Shown one piece after another: positions 1 to 11,392 of a stretch of DNA of 64,000 bases. The notes beneath the pieces are model-generated. The model had not been told where the DNA came from. It did not search any database and worked only from the letters and a program-made list of their open reading frames with translations. This DNA comes from Phymorhynchus buccinoides. Its lineage: Eukaryota > Mollusca > Gastropoda > Neogastropoda > Raphitomidae. The DNA lies in the NCBI GenBank assembly GCA_017654935.2, contig CM065690.1, positions 18,541,540 to 18,605,539 on the forward strand. The letters run 5' to 3'. Every line of letters begins with the position of its first letter. Positions within the stretch are counted from its first letter, which is position 1. A program made the translations under genes and the position numbers.

Positions 1-960
1 TTTTCTTGTTGGGAGGGGGGCGGTAGAGGCAGAAAAGCTGTAGGCAGTGCTGACGGAGAGTAACGGAGAGCTGGGCCAGTTCAAAGGAGGAGTGTGGAAT
101 GGGGAAGAGGGAGGTAGAGGTGAGATGGAGGCACAGTTTTTCACGCACGACAAAGGCAATGCCTCCGCCACGTGAAGAGCGAGGATAGGAGATGGTTTTG
201 TAGCCAGGGGGAGAGAGATCAGCGCATTTAGCTTCATCACCCGAAGGCAGAAGCCAGGATTCAGTGATGCAGAAAATATCAACATCGTTCTCTACAATGA
301 AATAATTAATAGAAGAACGTTTCTGTGGGACGCCAACGGAACGGGGGTTAAACTGGGCAACAATAAAATTAGCATCTTTTGTAGGCGAAGCAACGGGAAC
401 AGTAAGTAAGTTAGAAATACTCATCCGTTTGGTAGGTGAAGGGGGAGGGCGAGGAATTGAGCAGACGACAGAAATCTTCCGTTGCTTCCTTTTTCCTCCT
501 CTGCAGCCTCGCGTGCGTGGAAGATTAATCCCTATACACAGATGACGTAGCGTGGCAACAAGGGCAGAGTCAGGGGTCGAAGGTTGTACAGCCAGTAACG
601 CATTGCGGCTGTACTGCAGTGGGGGAGAGGGGAGCTGGCAGAGTGGTGGCGCACGCACGGGTGTTGCGTGCTTGTAGTGGTCAGGCAGAGGGAAGGAAGA
701 GGGAGACTGAAGAAAAAGGATGGTAGGCAATTTAGGCATGGCGTTGTTTGGCCGGTGCTGGAAACATGGCTGGCTTGGAGAATCCAACAAGCCAACCAGT
801 CTCGTCAAGAAAATAAACCAAATTACTCTCATGTCCGGAGGCAGAGAGGCACAGAAAACAGCCCCAAATAATGTGCAGTTCATCACGAACACACAGACAC
901 AAAACAACAACTCAAGCACTACTGGAAACACACCAACAAAAGAATAATGACGAGAGTAAA
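1..960 (-). mobile_element. CR1/L2-like LINE, 5' part with endonuclease start
   Basis: On the minus strand an open frame starts at an ATG at 424 and runs off the window edge at 1. It reads like the N-terminus of a non-LTR retrotransposon ORF2: an NPRSVG motif, then FIVENDVDIFCITESWL, SPPGYKTISYPR, RGGGIAFVVR and LYRPPPNKK. This is the order of the apurinic endonuclease domain of CR1/L2-type LINEs, which nicks target DNA. The upstream 430-960 stretch reads as the weakly coding 5' region of the same element. No intact host gene is seen here. The exact 5' end is uncertain; clade is inferred from motif wording only. Confidence 0.75.
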
Positions 961-1005
961 TGATTCAGCCGGCTAGGCGAAAAACTCCCGCTTAAAGATA
1001 ATGAT

Positions 1006-1590
1006 CTTACCGTGGTGTGTCCCCTTAACCTTTGTCAGTGTCTGTAGATACAAGAAGATAATAAGATAATGATCAATGACAGACTTACCGTGGTGTGTCC
1101 CCTTAACTTTTGTCAATGTCTGTAGATACAAGAAGATAATAAGATAATGATCAATGACAGACTTACCGTGGTGTGTCCCCTTAACTTTTGTCAATGTCTG
1201 TAGATACAAGAAGATAATAAGATAATGATCAATGACAGACTTACCGTGGTGTGTCCCCTTAACTTTTGTCAATGTCTGTAGATACAAGAAGATAATAAGA
1301 TAATGATCAATGACAATGAGACTTACCGTGGTGTGTCCCCTTAACTTTTGTCAATGTCTGTAGATATAAGAAGATAATAAGATAATGATCAATGACAGAC
1401 TTACCGTGGTGTGTCCCCTTAACTTTTGTCAGTGTCTGTAGATACAAGAAGATAATAAGATAATGATCAATGACAGACTTACCGTGGTGTGTCCCCTTAA
1501 CTTTTGTCAGTGTCTGTAGATACCAAAAAATAATAAGATAATGATCAATGACTGACTTACTGTGGTGTGTCCCCATAACTCATTCAAGTC
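1006..1590. repeat. 78-bp minisatellite, about 8 units
   Basis: CTTACCGTGGTGTGTCC begins at 1006, 1084, 1162, 1240, 1322, 1400, 1478 and, diverged, 1556. Spacing is 78 bp, with one unit of 82. Each unit carries CCCTTAACTTTTGTCAG, a branch-point-like motif plus an acceptor-like CAG. Because 78 is a multiple of 3, frames on both strands stay open without being coding. Confidence 0.95.
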
Positions 1591-1985
1591 GTTCCGGCCG
1601 TATATGTCCGGAATTAATAGATAACTGTCAGTTTGATGCATTTGCTTCAAGGGAAGTAAATCTGTGTGCACACCATACCTTGGTCACTTCTAAACTCGCT
1701 TCGCTTCCTCAGACCACAATTTTGTCTCTAAGTCTAAATTTACTTTTGTAGTGGTTTGTTGTGGGGAAACCAATCGGTGTTGAGAGTTTTTCTATATAAA
1801 GTCTATATATGAAAAAAAAGTCTGATCTACCACTTCCCTATGTCTAAACCTGAAGTAAAACCCCATAATCTTCCTTCATTTCTCCATTTTGTTTTTGTAC
1901 GCTTTGTTTGTGTGAATGGCTGGAGTGATTTGTGAGGTTTTTTTTAATAATTCAAAATCGTTGCGATGCGAATGAGTTAATTTTC
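1591..1985. other. unique-looking spacer inside the repeat block
   Basis: No gene, tRNA or clear repeat is recognised. It separates the main 78-bp array from a further diverged unit. Confidence 0.5.
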
Positions 1986-2078
1986 GTAGATATAAGAAAA
2001 TAATAAGATAATGATCTATGACTGACTTACTGTGGTGTGTCCCCTTAACTTTTGTCAGTGTCTGTAGATATAAAAAGA
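1986..2078. repeat. stray 78-bp unit; another at 3121-3177
   Basis: One diverged unit (GATCTATGACTGACTTACTGTGG and onward) precedes the LINE at 2,080. A partial unit resumes at 3,121-3,177 after the LINE, and another ends at 5,935 against an ADAM10 exon. The LINE and the MITE block therefore appear to have inserted into one older array. Confidence 0.8.
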
Positions 2079-2079
2079 T

Positions 2080-2301
2080 AATAATAATAATAATAATAGT
2101 ACATTTATATAGCGCTTTACCTCAGATGAGCCCAAAGTGCTTTACAATCAATTATTCATCAACAGACAACAAAAACAGCATTCAAGAGTGACACCAACCA
2201 GCAACAGCGCATATACAAAGCAACTCTCTCTCTCTCTAACACACACACACACGCACACGCACACGCACACGCACACGCACACACACACGCACACGCACAT
2301 G

Positions 2302-2339
<38 letters not shown>

Positions 2340-2577
2340 TATCGATGCCAACTCGTTCATACCCCATTCAGTAAGCCACAGCAACCGAGCCGCCTGGACT
2401 GACCACATACACCAACACACATACACAAACACCCTCACACACAACGTACGCACGCAGACAGACACACAGACACGCACACAGACACAGACACACACACACA
2501 TGCGTGCACACACAACCCACAAAACCAAAATACACACAAGCACACATGTATGCACACATTCATGCTCACACACACAC

Positions 2578-2616
<39 letters not shown>

Positions 2617-3142
2617 CACAAAACACAGCACAAACCTCTTATTCAATCTTCCCTCACGTGCACACAACGATAGACAACTGATCAAATATTTAGGGCGCAG
2701 CAGGAAAAAGATGGGTTTTAAGAGAGGTTTTGAATGAGGAGACTGAGTTGGAGTGTCGGAGAGGAGAAGGCAGAGAATTCCACAGAGATGGTGCTTGACA
2801 AGAAAAAGAACGTTGGCCAGCAGATTTGAGACGGATGGAGGAAATGGAAAGGAGACGAGAATCAGAAGACGAACGTAGTTGGCGAGCTGGGACATAGAGA
2901 TGAAGAAGATCAGAGAGATACAGGGGAGCTTGATCATTCAGTGACTTGAAGGCAAGGAGGAGAATTTTGTAGTCAATACGTGATTGAACTGGGAGCCAAT
3001 GTAGGGAATGAAGAACCGGAGTGATGTGATCATACCTAGGGGAGCAAGAAATGAGACGAGCAGCATTATTCTGGACCCGTTGGAGCTTAGAGATGAGAAT
3101 TGATGGACAGCCAGCAAGAAGTGATAATAAGATAATGATCAA
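2080..3142 (-). mobile_element. L2/CR1-like LINE 3' end
   Basis: The minus-strand frame 3142-2690 encodes the C-terminal part of a LINE reverse transcriptase. It shows LQRVQNNAARLI, YDHITPVLHSLHWLPV, RIDYKILLLAFK, LRSSSDSRLL, AQ-APSLWNSLPSPLR and FKTSLKTHLFP, the usual tail of L2/CR1 elements. The 3' UTR holds CA repeats and ends in GCGCTATATAAATGTAC followed by (ATT)n at 2,080-2,100, the expected simple-repeat tail. It is 5'-truncated: the polymerase core and endonuclease are absent. It interrupts the 78-bp array. Confidence 0.85.
2232..2632. repeat. CA-rich microsatellites in the LINE 3' region
   Basis: Runs of CA/CACG at 2,240-2,335, 2,455-2,510 and 2,575-2,613. Long frames of alternating H/T or C/V residues here are repeat artefacts. 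Confidence 0.95.
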
Positions 3143-3177
3143 TGTGTCCCCTTGACTTTTGTCAGTATCTGTAAATA

Positions 3178-5674
3178 CAATGGAACCTCCCTATTAATGA
3201 CTTGAAAAAAACATCCAAAATAAGGTCTTGAGTGGAAGGGATTGTAATAGAGAGGTCATTTTAATACTTACATAGAAGGGCAATGTCTCAGAGAAGTATA
3301 GGTCTTAAGTGAGAGGGAGTCGTAATAGGGAAGGTCTTATGTTATAAGGACAGGACAGTCTCGCACTCAGTGACAGTCACAGGCACTACGTGGGGTAGTA
3401 GGCGTATTTATTGCGTTTTCTTCCCAACAAAGCACACCTGGAAAATACACAGAGCCAGGCATAAGCATCAACCCAGTATACATGCATAAATATGTCGTCA
3501 TCAACAAACACACTGATCAGGATCCTACCACTATTTTCGGAATCTGCAATGCAAACCGATTATGTGACACCCATGTATATTTTATACACAAACCTAGTGA
3601 GCCTACCAGTCAACAGACTCGCTACAGACAGGCCTATCTAGCCTGCGATCCAACCCACTAATATAAGGGGTGCTTATTGAGGGAGGGCGAGAGAGATTAA
3701 TACATGCATTTTGTATTAACAGTCTCACTTATTTTTAATGTTTATATTCATTGATACTTGTCTTCATGTTGATTATTCTTGGCTTGGTGTTTATCTGTAT
3801 GTTCGTGTTTAGGCCTTTGTTCAGCGCTTTGAGCACCCTGCAAAGGGAGTTAAGCGCTCTATAAATAACCAGTATTATTATTATTATTATTATTATTGCC
3901 ATACTCGGCTACTGAGTGGCAAAGATAGAACCATAACTGGTGCTAATGTGTCACTTAACAAACTGATAGTGGCTAGGCTGATCAAGTCCAAAATAGATGA
4001 CACACGCACAACTTAATCCATACCCCAAATTGTTTTATTAAGAAAAGTAAGAATGAAAACTAAGCTACTAAACAACATTTGAATGAAGAAAAAGATAATA
4101 AACCATCGCCTATACCAATCACATAGACTAAGTGTCTACTTCCTCAAAAGTGTCAACATGACTCGGTGATTGGTATCCAAAAACCTATGTGTAACTCAAA
4201 ACTCATCTTTTGTAGCCCTCGGGTCTAATAGTTACCTAGCATTTGTTGCATATCAGTAACTGCCATTACACGTGAAGAGGCTGTCAAACATAGTTACACA
4301 TCATGTAATACCCCAAAATCAAGCCAAAGCTTCACAACCCCAAACAAGTGCTTGCAAGCATAATAGTACTCAACACGGTTAACCAGTAAAATAATAGCTG
4401 CAAAATGAGACAACAAAACAATAACATGAAAAGAGATAAAGGCATTGAGGAGAAGGGGAGGGGAGGCAGAAGAGAGACAAGGAAATGAGTAAAGAGAGAA
4501 AAGAGGGGGGGCACCAAGAAAGAGGAACGCGTGACTGTAAAACTCGGCTAGCCATTGCGGCCTAGCAAGAAATCTCATCACATGATTAGGCCTGTCGTAA
4601 TGACATGCTACGATCCTATCCATCCAGCCATTAACTAGACTAGCTAAGATGAGTCGGCGTAAGTCGCCACAATAACCATCATTGCGTAACTGTAGAACCA
4701 ATCATGTGTATCGGTGAATCGCTTACACACATTAGTGGTTCTAGAACAAAAACCCAGTTTCACCATCTGACACAACATGGAAACAATTTTACATCAAAAT
4801 GTGTGCTTTCATCAAACAACAAAAGTTTCGTCCCCAAAGCAAATCAATCAGCATGATATTCAAATGAAACAACACAAATGCAAAACAGAAACACGCAACT
4901 GATAATGTGAGAATGTAGAGACAGAGAGAAAGGGGGGGGGGGGGGAAGAGAGATAGGTGGGGGTGGGGGGGCGTGGGGGGGAAGAGAGATAGATTCCGCA
5001 GCGCGCAGTCATTAATTCTTGACTAGCCGACAATTATCCGGCGATGGGGCTCACAGCGCGAGCAACATTGTTTTATCAACACAACGCCTGCACAATGGAG
5101 GCTAATTACACAAAGCCGGTTTGAAAGCCTGAAGATCTAGATCAAAGTCCTTTCCGTCATCATCGCCTCAGTAAGCAAGTTAGTTTTAGAAAGATAAATC
5201 CAACATTTGATGATTAGATCAAACTGCTCTTTGCCACTTTACCGATTTGCCGCGATCGTAGGAAATGCATAATACGACCATAATATTAATCTACTGAACA
5301 TAGGCACATGTTTATAATATTCTAGCATCACATAAACAACACAATAACAATTTAAATGTTCAAATATACTCACAGCATTGGCTATCGCCAAAGTCAGTCT
5401 CAAAACAGCTTCAACCAAAGGTAGGCCTACAACTTAACTTCGTCGCCGCCGGTCTGAATTCAAAAGAGAGACACTACGGCTAGTCAAACAAGGGAGAGGG
5501 GGAGCACCGATTAGCCAATCAGTTCAAAGTTAATCAATGCTGACCAACCGGCACGCGAGTCTGGGATCTTCCTCATGACTGACCATCTTCCTCGTGACTG
5601 ACCAGCTAACGTTGGCCTGACGCACTATGGCGTTAAACTGCACCCTACTACACTTAATAGGGAGGTTTCCACAG
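3178..5674. mobile_element. pogo-like MITE split by a 2.3-kb insertion
   Basis: The left part starts TA-CAATGGAACCTCCCT and follows the MITE family seen intact at 10,909 and 18,753 up to about 3,350. The right end (AATAGGGAGGTTTCCACAG-TA) reappears at 5,654-5,674. Together they rebuild one element of about 195 bp, so the interval between looks like a later insertion. Confidence 0.65.
3350..5653. other. unidentified inserted segment
   Basis: About 2.3 kb lies between the two MITE halves. It contains a LINE/SINE-like tail (AAGCGCTCTATAAATAACCAG plus ATT repeats, 3,850-3,895) and a G-rich run at 4,932-4,980. I recognise no transposase, polymerase or long plausible frame. The 135-codon minus frame at 4,294-4,701 has no familiar motif. 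Confidence 0.45.
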
Positions 5675-5887
5675 TATGAGAAGATAATGCAATAACAGTG
5701 ATGTACCGAGGATCGAAAAGTGATAGGACAAACTGTCCTGAGATAAAATAAATCAATAGGACATTGTCCTGGCTCTTGCAGAAATCAGTAAGACAAAGCG
5801 TGCCATTTGTCCTGACAGGGGAGAGCACAATAGGGACATTTTCAATTTGAATAGGTCAATGGCCTATGACCGGGGCCTTGGGACATC

Positions 5888-5935
5888 ACTGAGATAATGA
5901 TCAATGACTGACTTACTGTGGTGTGTCCGTTTCAG
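5888..5935 (+). other. splice acceptor built from a 78-bp unit
   Basis: GATAATGATCAATGACTGACTTACTGTGGTG and onward matches the minisatellite unit right up to the TTTCAG acceptor at 5,930-5,935. The functional 3' splice site of the next exon therefore either derives from, or seeded, the minisatellite. Confidence 0.7.
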
Positions 5936-6099
5936 ATCCCAATGTCGGTGTGTGTGGGCGCCATGTGTATGTCAACCGCGACACCAAGGAGAGCTTTAAC
6001 ACCGGCATTGTCACCATCATCAACTTTGGCCGCACCGTCCCCAACCCCATCTCCCAACTCACCTTCGCTCACGAGGCGGGACACAACTTTGGCTCGCCG
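5936..6099 (+). CDS. ADAM10: ADAM10 exon: catalytic domain with zinc site
   Basis: First exon of the protease in this window. It encodes the end of the metalloprotease domain: NVGVCGRHVYVN, FNTGIVTIINFG, QLTFAHEAGHNFGSP. HEAGHNFGSP plus the following exon's HD gives the HExxHxxGxxH zinc-binding motif, with the glutamate as general base. ADAM10 is a membrane sheddase that cleaves Notch, cadherins and other ectodomains. The acceptor is TTTCAG at 5,935 (entry phase 1) and the donor GTGAGT at 6,100 (phase 0). Closest family wording is ADAM10 (FAHEVGHNFGSPHD in vertebrates) rather than ADAM17. Upstream exons are outside the window. Confidence 0.95.
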
Positions 6100-6139
6100 G
6101 TGAGTAATGCTCATGAGATAATGTGCGCGGCGCGCACAG

Positions 6140-6820
<681 letters not shown>

Positions 6821-6856
6821 CTGACTTGTTGAGAAAAAGCATGTCATTTGCTTATA

Positions 6857-7217
6857 CAGTGGAATCCGTTTAATTGGCCATCGGATAATCGGCCAAAGCC
6901 GCTTAATCTGACAATTTCCTCTGGAACAGAATTTTTTCTTCTTAAGCATGTGTTATTTTGTTCGTTTTTACGGCCAAAGCTGAAATCTTCAATTTCGCTT
7001 TATTGGCCACTTTTTCTCTCTAATTTTTCCTCTTTACCCCTTTTTGAGAGGGAGAACAACAGACAAACTGACAACACGCTTTTGACGTTTACATGGTTGA
7101 GTGTGAAGTTGGAAGGTGAGCTGTTGTCACTTGAGAGACCCTGCATGGCGTTAAAATCACTCAATAAAACAAAATCATTGTCTTTTACTCGTGCTTCTGT
7201 CAAGTTGTAGGATTAAT

Positions 7218-7267
<50 letters not shown>

Positions 7268-7441
7268 CGCAAAAAAGGGAAAGAATTTGAATTTGAACTG
7301 CAACATTTAATTTTGACGTCATTGCTTTTGACTTGCATAATTGCGTCATACAGTATCTCGATGTTCGTTTTATCGGCCAAATCGCTTTATCAGCCATATT
7401 TTTCCTGGTCCCAAAAGTGGCCGATTAAGCGGATTCCACTG
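6857..7441. mobile_element. pogo/Tc1-like non-autonomous element
   Basis: Inverted ends CAGTGGAATCCGTTTAATTGGCC and GGCCGATTAAGCGGATTCCACTG are flanked by TA on both sides, the target duplication of Tc1/mariner-pogo transposons. There is no transposase frame. A (CA)n run at 7,222-7,266 lies inside. Confidence 0.85.
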
Positions 7442-7549
7442 TACAATGTTCCCATATGGAAATAACATTTTGACTTGACTTGACTTGACTACTAGTTTTA
7501 CTGAAGTTACTCGCCACCCCCCCCACCTCCCCTAACCTTCCCTCTCCAG

Positions 7550-7680
7550 CACGACAAGGACGAGGCTGAGTGCGCCCCCTATGGCACTGATCGTCCCGAC
7601 GCCAGCCAGGGAAACTACATCATGTACCCTAAGGCCACCAGCGGCAACAAACCGCACAACAGCCAGTTCTCTCCTTGCAG
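7550..7680 (+). CDS. ADAM10: ADAM10 exon: HD of zinc motif and Met-turn
   Basis: The exon opens with HDKDEAECAP, completing the zinc-binding site begun in the exon ending at 6,099. It continues through GNYIMYPKATSG, the Met-turn region (YIMYP), to NSQFSPCS. The acceptor is CCTCTCCAG at 7,549 and the donor CAG|GTACGA at 7,681; 131 bp, entry phase 0, exit phase 2. Histidine, aspartate and the structural methionine are all present, so the encoded protease should be catalytically competent. The preceding intron contains the pogo-like element at 6,857. Confidence 0.95.
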
Positions 7681-8249
7681 GTACGAATGGGTGTGTGCGT
7701 GCGTGCGACACAGTTGGATGCCAGTGTGCTGTAATCACTAATACAAATCGTCGGTGAAATGCAAAAACCTTGTATCTCAATTTTGGTAGTTTTGAGAAAA
7801 ATGTTTTAAAAATTAACCGCGTTGACCACGATTGATTAACTATGATGAATAAGTTGTTCAAGACATTGCGAATTTAGTCCTGTATTTTGTTAAAATTACT
7901 TAAAAAAAAAAAAAAATAGACTCGAAAAGAACAAAGATACGAGGTTTTTGTCCTTAACTAGATCTGAATTTGGGACTTACAAGTTTTTCTTCTATTTTCA
8001 CAAAATAATTTACCCCAGATAGAAAGTCGTTAGAGATACAAGCTTTTGGTGGAAGGTGGCGGGAAAAATTAGAGAGCTGACTATGTATCTTATAACTCAA
8101 ACCCCCCAAAAATCGAGATACGAGATTTTTGAATTTCACAGACGAAATGCAATTCAATACATTATAATGCAGTGCAATGTAGTGCACTCCAATCCAATGC
8201 AGTATGATACAATGCGATGCAATACAGCGGAATGCAATCCAAACCGCTG

Positions 8250-8645
8250 CAGTTCAGTTGGTTGAGTCGCTGGCTTGTGATCCGTCAGGTTTGCGAGTGT
8301 ACGGGTTCGAATACAGCTCGGGTTGCAGTGGTAAGTTCTTGGGAAAGGCACTTTACTCCTATTTTCCTCACTCGACCTAGGTGAAAATGGGTACCTGACG
8401 TCAGTTGGGGGAAAAGTCTTTCAGACGAGACTTAAAACCAAGGTCCCGTGTGCGAACGCATGCACAAAGATCTTGCGCACACGTTAAAGCCTATTCTACT
8501 ATTCGGTAGGAGTAGGCCATGTTGTGTCGGTGGAATGGATTACACGAACTCACACAGCATGGATTCTGTGCGCCAGTTGCAGTCTTAATGAAGTCTTTGG
8601 GCGTGGGGCAGGATAAACATCCCCAATAGGAAGAAGAAGAAGAAC
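8250..8645 (+). mobile_element. tRNA-headed SINE
   Basis: The head TCAGTTGGTTGAGTCGCTGG gives a box A-like motif and GGTTCGAATAC at 8,304 a box B, an internal RNA polymerase III promoter. A conserved body follows (CTTGGGAAAGGCACTTTACTC, then AGGTGAAAATGGGTACC), of the kind shared by many metazoan SINEs. It ends with (GAA)n at 8,630. It is not a functional tRNA because the cloverleaf is not closed. CAATGCAATCC-type imperfect repeats flank it on both sides. Confidence 0.8.
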
Positions 8646-8885
8646 CAATCCAATCCAACATAATAAAATTCAATCCAAAAGTCCAATGCAAAACTTTAAT
8701 GAAATGGTGAATGTGTGCAGTAAGGTTGTGGGTACACGACAGAGTTGTATGACAAACGAGCAGTTAAAAAAGCCAGGAAAATTCTTATTGATAACAGTCA
8801 CTTTTTAGCGAAATACTATGAGCTCTTACCATCAATACAGAAATAACTCTGAAGCTTAAAACAAGAGCACCAAAAAACTTTAATA

Positions 8886-9455
8886 CAGACAAACCTCTAT
8901 TTTAAGACTTCCAAAATGTCCGGAAAAATCGGTCGTAAATTGGAGAGGTCGTATGACGGAGGTTTTCACTGGCAGCCATAGAAAGAAAAAGTTCAGCACA
9001 GTTCATACTCTCTTCTTCATGCACACATACAATGACATATTAAAACTGGATTTGAGTCTTTCCAACTCCATAGGATTGTGCAATCGATGTACATGTATTA
9101 CAGTTTCACTTCGCCGACTTCTGTTAATCACCTCCACTCTCGTCCAAAGTCAGTGGTTTTCTTTTTCAAAGTCAGTGGTTTTCGTGCTTTTCCTACACTT
9201 TCCGCCATCTTTTCTACAACAAGGGAAGCGACTCCGCTTTCAGGCCCTTGACCGTGGTTGTTTCCCTTTGCTCGAAGTCTATGCAGACGACAACAACAGT
9301 CGTAAAAACCAACAAAATGGCGGTCGTAAGTCGCGTTTTAGAGGAAGTCGTTTAAGAGAGGTCGTTTACATAGTAAAATGCATCCGTGCCAACAAATCCG
9401 GTCTCAAATGAGAGGTGGTCGCTTAACAGAGGGTCGTAAAACAGGGGTTTGTCTG
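8886..9455. mobile_element. TA-flanked MITE, diverged family
   Basis: Ends CAGACAAACCTCTATTTTAAGAC and GTAAAACAGGGGTTTGTCTG are inverted repeats flanked by TA. Internal GGTCGT-rich subterminal repeats occur near both ends. No transposase is seen. Confidence 0.75.
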
Positions 9456-10317
9456 TACTGAGGTCAATCCATCTTCTGGACTCTTAAAATCTACTCAACA
9501 AATGATTGTTTTATGACGCAGCTTGTCCGTTAACTTGGGATTCTATTTTGCGCAAGCATATTCATTTTTGTAAGCCTTGTTATGGAGAAAAAATTGGTTT
9601 TGTATGTATGCCTTTTTTAAGTCGTTATCTTGAATGTTTGCAAGGAGGGTGATGTCACTGTCTGAAATGGTTGGGAGGAGAGGGTGGAGGTACTAACATT
9701 AATTCTTTTGTGGTTTTAAGTGTTGCTCTTGGCATGTTTTAACTGCTTATGTTTGTATCCTCTGAGGTTAAAATGTATTTAAAATGTGTTGCGTTTTAAC
9801 CAGCATTACTCGCTCATATTTTGTCTATTTGCTTATGATGATGCTGCAGTGTTTTCAGAACGTTATAATTATGACTTCTGCGTTGGTTCAATATGCTTAA
9901 TAACGTTGTGTTCATTGTGGTGTTTGTTGAGCTTACCTGGCTGTAGTTTCTCAGTCTCTGAGATAATAAAGTGGATTTGAATTGAATTTGAAAGTGCAAT
10001 GCAATGCAGTAATATATACTGATCGGCAAAAGAAACTACACACGTGCATTTTATATGCGCTTAAAAGAACGGCTCATTCAAATCATTTCAAATTTTGCAG
10101 AAGTCTAATACAATTATTCGTGTACACAAAATCGTAAGTGTTATTGCATTCGTGCGGTTAATTGCGATACAATAGCTCAACAAACAATACCACCCTCCAA
10201 TTTGAAAATCACAAAATTTGAGATCACCAGAAAGACAGCCTTTTCAAGGATCGGAACACTTACTTTGCTCTGGTTTCCTAGAAATCAAAAGGGGATTTTT
10301 CCTCTCACTTTGCACTA
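9456..10317. other. intron without recognised gene
   Basis: No coding signal. At 10,220-10,317 (GATCACCAGAAAGACAGCCTTTTCAAGG and onward) there is a partial copy of the foldback element found complete at 44,742-45,302. Confidence 0.6.
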
Positions 10318-10606
10318 GGCCTTACTGTCTGAACGTGGAGTCTTTCGGATGAGACGATAAACCAAGGTCCTGTGTGCCCATGCACTTAGCACATTAAACC
10401 TAGTGGCAACGAAAAAGTTGTCATTTGGTCAACATTTACCCCCGCCCCCCTTTCTTTCCTCATCAGTCACACAAAAACCGCATGCAAAATTTTTTTTTTT
10501 TAATTGGGTGGCGCGCCTCTGGCTGCGACGCGCTCTCCAGGTGGGAGCAACCCGAATTTCACAGAGACGCCTCTGTGACTATGAAGTACCTAATACCTAA
10601 TACATA
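10318..10606 (+). repeat. dispersed SINE-like repeat, copy 1 of 3
   Basis: The segment TTCGGATGAGACGATAAACC ... GTGGCAACGAAAAAGTTGTCATTTGG ... GGTGGGAGCAACCCGAATTTC ... GACTATGAAGTACC recurs at 45,340-45,545 and 56,765-57,075. All copies lie on the + strand and end in (CCTAATA)n. Confidence 0.85.
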
Positions 10607-10908
10607 ATACCTAAAAAGCGTGGCTCAAAAAGTGAAAATTGGGTGTGTCCACTGTTGCTGACAAAGCAAAATGTTTACACAATGTCTCATGAACCCCCTC
10701 AGTGTGTCCAGAAAGCCCCGAGGAACTGCTACTTACACAGTTAAAAGTTATTGCTGTTTGGGTGGGCATACCCAATTTTGACACATTTTGAGCAGCTGTG
10801 TTTTGTGATGTTAAGGTCTGATTTATACGTAATTGAATTACTGTTATGTGAAATATCTAAGGGTTTGACCGTGCCATTTTTGTTCTGCGCTCTTAACAAA
10901 AAGTGATA

Positions 10909-11084
10909 CAGTGGAACCTCCCTTATAAGACCTTCAAAAATCATCCAAAATGAGGTCTTATAAGGGAGGGGTCTTATAAGGTAGGTAATTTTAATACTTA
11001 CAAAGAAGGGCAATGTCTCAGAGAAGTAGTTCTTATGTGGGAGGGAGTCTTATAATGGGAGGTCTTATAAGGGATGTTCCACTG
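10909..11084. mobile_element. pogo-like MITE, intact copy
   Basis: Bounded by TA and inverted ends CAGTGGAACCTCCCTTATAAG and CTTATAAGGGATGTTCCACTG, 176 bp. The family is also present at 13,342, 18,753, 45,592, 51,786 and, broken, at 3,178. Confidence 0.9.
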
Positions 11085-11139
11085 TAATTAACTTTTGTTG
11101 CACTATGTGACACACTTGGAAAACCTAGCTATCAATTTG

Positions 11140-11392
11140 GTCATACCAGGCAGCGGGATTTCTCCCTGCTCTTACCGACTTTCAACTGCCGTGGGATTTT
11201 TACGTGCGTAAAGCGCACGTGTCAGACTAGCTTTAAGTTCCCATCCGAAGGACTGGACGTTCAGTTCGATTTTCCTGTCAAACTAGAAGGAAAGGGCGAG
11301 GCTGGGATTCGAACCCGGGTCACTCACGCTGCAGTCATGCATTACATTTGGCAGGCGAACGTCTTAACCACTCTGCCACCTTTCTCCCCACT
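11140..11392 (-). mobile_element. tRNA-headed SINE, second family
   Basis: Read on the minus strand the head GGTGGCAGAGTGGTTAAGAC (11,363-11,382) and GGGTTCGAATCCCAGC (11,301-11,316) give box A and box B of a tRNA-Leu/Ser-like promoter. A non-tRNA body extends to about 11,140. Different from the SINE at 8,250. Confidence 0.8.

Noticed and set aside
973..1576. 104- and 89-codon minus-strand frames over the 78-bp array
   Set aside because: The repeat period is a multiple of 3, so frames stay open by construction; no start context or homology.
2137..2673. Long open frames of His/Thr or Cys/Val in CA repeats (also 6361-6842, 23158-23696)
   Set aside because: Pure microsatellite translation; open on several frames at once.
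4294..4701. 135-codon minus-strand frame
   Set aside because: No recognisable motif, unusual composition, and it lies inside a likely mobile insertion.
8250..8325. tRNA gene
   Set aside because: Box A and box B are present but the arms do not close into a cloverleaf and a SINE body follows.
10440..10480. Hammerhead core CTGATGAG on the minus strand of the SINE-like repeat
   Set aside because: No GAAAC or pairing stems follow at the needed distance.
11300..11392. tRNA-Leu/Ser gene on the minus strand
   Set aside because: SINE head: acceptor stem not complementary and sequence continues into a repeat body.
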